From an uncultured Collinsella sp. (GTDB lineage Bacteria; Actinomycetota; Coriobacteriia; Coriobacteriales; Coriobacteriaceae), in the NCBI GenBank assembly GCA_902494935.1, contig CABUVH010000072.1, positions 1-9,663 of the forward strand: a stretch of DNA of 9,663 bases, in the 5' to 3' direction. Position numbers and translations under genes: made by a program. Numbering within the stretch: position 1 is the stretch's first letter; each line of letters starts with the position of its first letter. Positions 5,580 through 9,663 of the stretch are shown here, in pieces. The notes under the pieces are model-generated. The model did no database searches, was not told where the DNA came from, and saw nothing but the letters and a program-made list of their open reading frames with translations.

Positions 5580-5684
5580 GACATGGCCCGGCCGGCGACG
5601 AGGTATTTGGTGTCTCGCTGGTCCTCGGCTACGCCTGCGGGATCGCTCGACTACCAAATGCCTCGTCACCGGCCGGGCCCCGTC
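5580..5684. repeat. 105-bp palindrome behind the SRP RNA gene
   Basis: Arms 5580-5611 and 5653-5684 match as inverted copies at 28 of 32 positions, with a GGCCCGGCCGG core and a GACGAGG...ATTTGGT inner part; one mismatch would be a G-U pair in RNA. The 41-nt loop can pair partly (GTC with GAC). It begins 8 bp after the SRP RNA U-tract. No gene or T-tract is associated with it. It is unlike the other palindromes in this window in sequence. Confidence 0.75.
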
Positions 5685-5825
5685 GTCCAAAAATCACCCG
5701 TAAAGGCGTGTTTATCTGAGCAATTCAATCCCGTGCTTAGTGGAACTCGCTGGCGTTGCCAAAACATCGGCTGCTACATGCCTTGGGTGCTAGCGACCGT
5801 TGCCCTTACATCTGTAACGAGTTGC

Positions 5826-5883
5826 TTACGCATCTCCAGGGCTCGCCGTACTATCATGAATCAGATTGAATTGAAATGATGAT
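5826..5883 (+). promoter_or_regulatory. Candidate promoter and dyad before the ABC genes
   Basis: A TACTAT (-10-like, 5849-5854) has TTACGC 17 bp upstream, a poor -35 box. Overlapping and downstream of it, TATCAT (5852-5857) and ATGATA (5878-5883) form an inverted pair 20 bp apart that could bind a regulator. Both are weak; the 5685-5898 gap shows nothing else I can support. Confidence 0.22.
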
Positions 5884-5898
5884 AGGGAGCGCCTATAC

Positions 5899-7773
5899 AT
5901 GATTGAGCTGCTCAGGCGTTTTGGTGGTAAGTATCGCCGGTATATGGTGATTGGCCCTGCGTGCAAGTTGATTGAAGTGATCTTTGACCTGCTGACGCCG
6001 CTGGTGATTGCCCAGATGATCGATAAAGGTATCGGTGCACACGACGTGAGTGCCGTCGTCCACTACGGCATGGTACTTGGCGCCATGGCCGTGATCGGCA
6101 TCTCGTTTACGCTCGTCTGCCAAAAGATGGCGGCGCTCACCTCGCAGGGCATGGGCACCGACATTCGCGGCGCACTCTACCAGCACATCAACAAGCTGAG
6201 CTATGCTGAGCTCGATCGCTTTGGCACGCCGTCGCTCATCACGCGCATTACCAACGACGTCAACCAGGTGCAGCTCGCCGTGGCGCTGGGCGAGCGTATG
6301 CTCATCCGCTGGCCTTTCCTGGCGGTGGGCTCCATGGTCGCGGCCCTTGCCATCGACCTTAAGCTCGGCATGATCTTTTTGATTTGCACGCCCGCTATCG
6401 GCCTGGTGTTTTGGTTTGTCATGGCGCGCTGCATCCCGTACTACAAGCAGCTGCAGGCAAAGCTCGATCGCATCGCGCTTATTTGCCGCGAAGGACTTTC
6501 GGGCGCTCGCGTGGTCCGGGCGTTTGTGCGCGAAGACCACGAGCGCGAGCGTTTTGCCCAAGCCGCCGACGACCAGGCCCATACCGCCATTGCGGTGGGC
6601 AAGCTCTCGTCGGTCCTTAACCCCGTAACGTTTTTGGTGATGAACCTGGGTGTGTGCGCCATCCTGTGGGTGGGCGGCATCCAGGTCAATGTGGGTGAGC
6701 TCACGCAGGGCCAGGTCATGGCGTTCGTCAACTACATGACGCAGACCCTGACCTCCATCGTGTATGTCGCCAACCTGGTCGTGGTCTTTACCAAGGCGAG
6801 CGCCAGTGCGTCGCGTCTCAACGAGGTGCTCAATTGCGTGCCGGGCATCACCGACGAGGGCAACCAGCCGGTTGCGCTGCCCGAGCCGAGCGAACTGGCG
6901 GGTGGCGCTGTTCCGGTCCCCGCGCTGAGCTTGAGCCATGCGAGCTTCTCGTTTGGCGCCGGCGCTGCCAACGCCGTCAACGATGTGACCCTGGAGCTCC
7001 CGCTGGGCAAAACGCTCGGCATTATCGGCGGCACGGGCAGCGGCAAGTCCACGCTCGTCTCGCTTATTCCGCGCCTATACGATGCGAGTACCGGCAGTGT
7101 GAGCGTGATGGGCGCCGACGTGCGCACCTGGCCGCTCGACCAGTTGCGCCGTGTGGTCGCGACTGTTCCGCAGCGCGCGTCGCTGGTGAGCGGCACCATC
7201 CGCAGCAACCTGACCTGGCGTGACGAGTCGGCGACCGACGAGGAGCTCTGGGCAGCGCTCGATATGGCGCAAGCGAGCGAGTTCGTGCGCAGCAAGTCGC
7301 AGGGGCTCGATGCCCCGGTCGAGGCGGGCGGCAAGAACTTCAGCGGAGGTCAGCGCCAGCGCCTGACCATTGCGCGTGCTCTGGTGGGCTCGCCGCAGAT
7401 CCTGATCATGGATGACTCCGCCTCGGCGCTCGACTTTAAGACCGATGCGGCGCTTCGCCACGCCATCCGCGAGCGCAGCGTACGCGGTGCCACCGCGGGC
7501 GGGCTCCCGCTGACCACGGTGATCGTGAGCCAGCGCGTCTCGACCGTTCGCGATGCCGACATGATCTGCGTGCTCGACCACGGCTCGGTCGCGGGCCTGG
7601 GTACGCACGACGAGCTGTACGCAAGCTGCCAACTCTATCGCGAGATTTGCCAGTCGCAGCTTCGCCGCGAGGAGCTCGAGGGTCAGCAGGGGAGCGCGAC
7701 GCCCACGTCCGTCCCAAGTCCCGCGTTCGCCCCGGCTGCCCCGGCATCCACTTGCGCAAAGGAGGGCTGCTAG
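5899..7773 (+). CDS. ABC exporter half-transporter, degenerate-site subunit
   Basis: This is a 624-residue half-transporter: a six-helix membrane domain (about 1-320) then an ATPase domain (about 345-600). Walker A is GGTGSGKST (K383), the Q-loop glutamine is Q425 and the signature FSGGQ is 481-485. Two catalytic positions are altered. Walker B reads IMDDSASALD, with D506 where the catalytic Glu is expected, and the switch position in VSQRVST is Q545 instead of His. Both changes are known from the non-hydrolytic subunit of heterodimeric exporters such as TM287. An Ala/Pro/Ser-rich tail (about 595-624) follows and ends where the next gene begins. ATG 5899 has GGGAG at 5885-5889. The substrate cannot be told; drug, lipid or peptide export are all possible. 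It acts in the cytoplasmic membrane with the next gene product. Confidence 0.94.
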   Translation: MIELLRRFGGKYRRYMVIGPACKLIEVIFDLLTPLVIAQMIDKGIGAHDVSAVVHYGMVLGAMAVIGISFTLVCQKMAALTSQGMGTDIRGALYQHINKLSYAELDRFGTPSLITRITNDVNQVQLAVALGERMLIRWPFLAVGSMVAALAIDLKLGMIFLICTPAIGLVFWFVMARCIPYYKQLQAKLDRIALICREGLSGARVVRAFVREDHERERFAQAADDQAHTAIAVGKLSSVLNPVTFLVMNLGVCAILWVGGIQVNVGELTQGQVMAFVNYMTQTLTSIVYVANLVVVFTKASASASRLNEVLNCVPGITDEGNQPVALPEPSELAGGAVPVPALSLSHASFSFGAGAANAVNDVTLELPLGKTLGIIGGTGSGKSTLVSLIPRLYDASTGSVSVMGADVRTWPLDQLRRVVATVPQRASLVSGTIRSNLTWRDESATDEELWAALDMAQASEFVRSKSQGLDAPVEAGGKNFSGGQRQRLTIARALVGSPQILIMDDSASALDFKTDAALRHAIRERSVRGATAGGLPLTTVIVSQRVSTVRDADMICVLDHGSVAGLGTHDELYASCQLYREICQSQLRREELEGQQGSATPTSVPSPAFAPAAPASTCAKEGC

Positions 7774-9633
7774 ATGAATCCGTATACTTCTTCCGGTTCG
7801 GTCGCCACGATGACGGCCAGCGTGTCCGGCAACGATAGCCTCAACGACCTGGGCGACGGCCCGCGTCAGCCCGGCGACCCCGAGCGCTACCCCGTGGGCA
7901 CGGTAACTCGCCGCCTGCTGGGCTACGTCCGCCCGCATCGCATTTCGTTTACGGCGTCGTTTGTGAGCGCCGCCATCTCGGTGATCTTGCAGCTCTATAC
8001 GCCCATCCTCATTGGCGAGGGCATCGACCTCATCGTTACCGCCGGGCAGGTGGACTTCGGGTCGCTGCTGCCGCTCGTTACCAAGCTCGCGATTGTCGTG
8101 GTGGGCGCGGCGGCCTTTCAGTGGCTGCAGGGCTACTGCGTCAACCGTCTGTCCTACGAGACGGTGCGCGACATGCGCGTGGAGGCGAGCGACAAGCTCA
8201 GCCGCATGCCGCTTAGCTTTATCGACGGCCATGCCCACGGCGACCTCATGAGCCGCGTGGTCAACGACGTCGATCAGGTGGGTGACGGCCTGCTGCAGGG
8301 CTTTACGCAGCTCTTCACCGGCGTCATCACCATCGTGGGCACGCTCGCGTTTATGCTCTCCATCAACCTGACCATGACGCTCGTGGTGGTGCTCGTCACG
8401 CCGCTTTCCATCTTTGCGGCCGGCGCCATCGCCAAGCTTTCCAATAAGAGCTTCACTGCTCAACAGCGCATCCAGGGCCAACTCGGCGGTCATATCGAGG
8501 AGTATGTGGGTGAGCAAAAGCTCGTGGACGCTTTCGCCTACGGCCCGAACGCCCAAGCGCGCTTCGACGCGCTCAACGCCGAGCTCTACACCGCGGGCGA
8601 GCGCGCGCAGTTTATGGGTTCGCTTTCTAACCCCGGTACGCGCTTCATCAATAACATCATCTACGCCGTGGTCGCTGTGATCGGCTGCGCGGGCGTGATC
8701 ACGGGCGTGCCCGCGGCGCTCACGGTGGGCGGCGTGCAGATCTTCCTGTCCTACGCCAACCAGTACACTAAGCCGTTCAACGAGGTCACCAACGTCATTA
8801 CGCAGATCCAGACCGCGTACGCCTCGGCGCGCCGCATGTTTGCGCTGCTCGATGCGCGCGAGCAGGAGCCCGACGCTGTGGATGCCATTGAGCTCGCTGC
8901 CCCGAAGGGCGAGGTTTCGTTTGAGCATGTGGACTTTAGTTATGTGCCCGACCGCAAACTGCTGCAGGATATCTGCATCGATGCCAAGCCCGGTATGCGC
9001 TATGCCCTCGTCGGCCCCACGGGCTGTGGCAAGACGACGCTCATCAACCTGCTGCTGCGCTTTTACGATATCGATGCCGGGCGCATCGTGGTCGATGGCC
9101 GCTCCTCGCGTGACTACACGCGTGCGAGCCTGCGCCGCGCCTTTGGCATGGTGCTGCAGGACACCTGGCTGTTCGAGGGCACGGTGGCCGAAAACATCGC
9201 TTACGGTTGCCCCGATGCCACGCGCGAGCAGATCGTCGAGGCCGCCAAGCGCGCTCATGCGCATAAGTTTATCGTGCAGCTGCCAGGCGGCTACGATACG
9301 GTGATCGGCGAGGACGGCGGCACGTTTAGCCAGGGTCAAAAACAGCTGCTGTGCATCGCGCGCGTCATGCTCACCGATCCGGCGATTCTGCTGCTGGACG
9401 AGGCAACGTCGAGCATCGATACGCGTACCGAGCTGCAGGTGCAGGCGGCATTCGACGAGCTCATGGCTGGCCGCACGAGCTTTGTCGTGGCACACCGCCT
9501 GTCGACGATCCGCAACGCCGATTGCATCCTGGTCATGCGCGACGGCGAGATTATCGAGCGCGGCACGCACGACGAGCTGCTGGCGGAAGGCGGCTTCTAC
9601 GCCGAACTCTACCGCAGCCAATTCGCCCAGTGA
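7774..9633 (+). CDS. ABC exporter half-transporter, catalytic subunit
   Basis: This 619-residue protein is the partner of the preceding one. About 45 polar residues lead into six membrane helices (about 46-335) and an ATPase domain (about 375-615). Walker A is GPTGCGKTT (K420), the Q-loop is Q462, Walker B LLLDEATSSID has the catalytic E543, and the switch is H574 in VAHRLST. The signature is FSQGQ (518-522) in place of SGGQ. Since each ATP site takes Walker motifs from one chain and the signature from the other, this chain's Walker B, His and the partner's normal FSGGQ make the working site, while the other site is doubly degenerate. The ATG directly follows the TAG of the upstream gene, with AGGAGG (7760-7765) 8 bp before it, so the two are surely co-transcribed. 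The C-terminus ELYRSQFAQ resembles that of TM288-type subunits. Confidence 0.95.
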   Translation: MNPYTSSGSVATMTASVSGNDSLNDLGDGPRQPGDPERYPVGTVTRRLLGYVRPHRISFTASFVSAAISVILQLYTPILIGEGIDLIVTAGQVDFGSLLPLVTKLAIVVVGAAAFQWLQGYCVNRLSYETVRDMRVEASDKLSRMPLSFIDGHAHGDLMSRVVNDVDQVGDGLLQGFTQLFTGVITIVGTLAFMLSINLTMTLVVVLVTPLSIFAAGAIAKLSNKSFTAQQRIQGQLGGHIEEYVGEQKLVDAFAYGPNAQARFDALNAELYTAGERAQFMGSLSNPGTRFINNIIYAVVAVIGCAGVITGVPAALTVGGVQIFLSYANQYTKPFNEVTNVITQIQTAYASARRMFALLDAREQEPDAVDAIELAAPKGEVSFEHVDFSYVPDRKLLQDICIDAKPGMRYALVGPTGCGKTTLINLLLRFYDIDAGRIVVDGRSSRDYTRASLRRAFGMVLQDTWLFEGTVAENIAYGCPDATREQIVEAAKRAHAHKFIVQLPGGYDTVIGEDGGTFSQGQKQLLCIARVMLTDPAILLLDEATSSIDTRTELQVQAAFDELMAGRTSFVVAHRLSTIRNADCILVMRDGEIIERGTHDELLAEGGFYAELYRSQFAQ

Positions 9634-9663
9634 GCACGGCCGTGGGGCAAATTAATCAATCGA

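Noticed and set aside
3747..5684. The palindromes as a CRISPR array
   Set aside because: They are single, mutually different inverted repeats, without repeated units and regular spacers, and no cas gene is present.
5893..6939. A 348-codon minus-strand frame opposite the first ABC gene
   Set aside because: It has the same His/Arg/Asp-rich antisense character, no domain and no ribosome site of note.
7075..9621. An 848-codon open frame on the minus strand across both ABC genes
   Set aside because: It is antisense to two genes with complete ABC motifs. Its composition (rich in His, Arg, Ala, Asp) is that of the reverse reading of GC-rich codons, and it has no recognisable domain.
9634..9663. 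CACGGCCGTG palindrome after the last gene as a terminator
   Set aside because: The 10-bp perfect palindrome has no loop and no T-tract follows within the window; the sequence ends too soon to judge.

Overview
The window looks like chromosome of a GC-rich actinobacterium of the class Coriobacteriia, most likely Collinsella or a close relative. That placement is an inference from the GC-rich, CGC-arginine codon use of the host genes, the AT-poor intergenic regions packed with large palindromes, and the gene families present; no marker gene proves it.

Left part (1-1805): a structured, non-coding stretch at the very edge (about 1-82) with a terminator-like hairpin after it, then a 203-bp element with inverted ends (149-351). 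Next are the terminator and coding region of a LemA-family membrane protein on the minus strand. A divergent TetR-type regulator starts across a 212-bp gap.

Middle part (1809-3731): a tRNA-Ser(UGA) gene on the minus strand faces away from a long plus-strand gene. That gene fuses a tRNA adenosine deaminase (TadA) to a complete glycerate 2-kinase in one open frame with no internal stop. The order tRNA-Ser, tadA, SRP RNA recalls the Bacillus subtilis arrangement tRNA-Ser, tadA, scr, dnaX. Here the interval between tadA and the SRP RNA gene has expanded and dnaX does not follow.

Expanded interval (3732-5447): a perfect 26-bp-arm palindrome, a 137-bp element with inverted ends, an intact IS3-family insertion sequence (4039-5324) with a one-piece OrfAB transposase, and a further palindrome. 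The SRP RNA gene (ffs, 5448-5571) follows with a good promoter and its own U-tract, and a 105-bp palindrome lies directly behind it.

Right part (5899-9633): two adjoining ABC exporter half-transporter genes with no gap between them. Their motifs are complementary. The first has Asp in place of the catalytic Glu and Gln in place of the switch His. The second has both catalytic residues but an altered signature (FSQGQ). This is the pattern of a heterodimeric exporter with one active and one degenerate ATP site, as in TM287/TM288.

The observations most worth a second look are the TadA-glycerate kinase fusion, the run of unrelated large palindromes filling nearly every intergenic gap, and a hairpin in the IS left end that would mask the transposase start in read-through transcripts.
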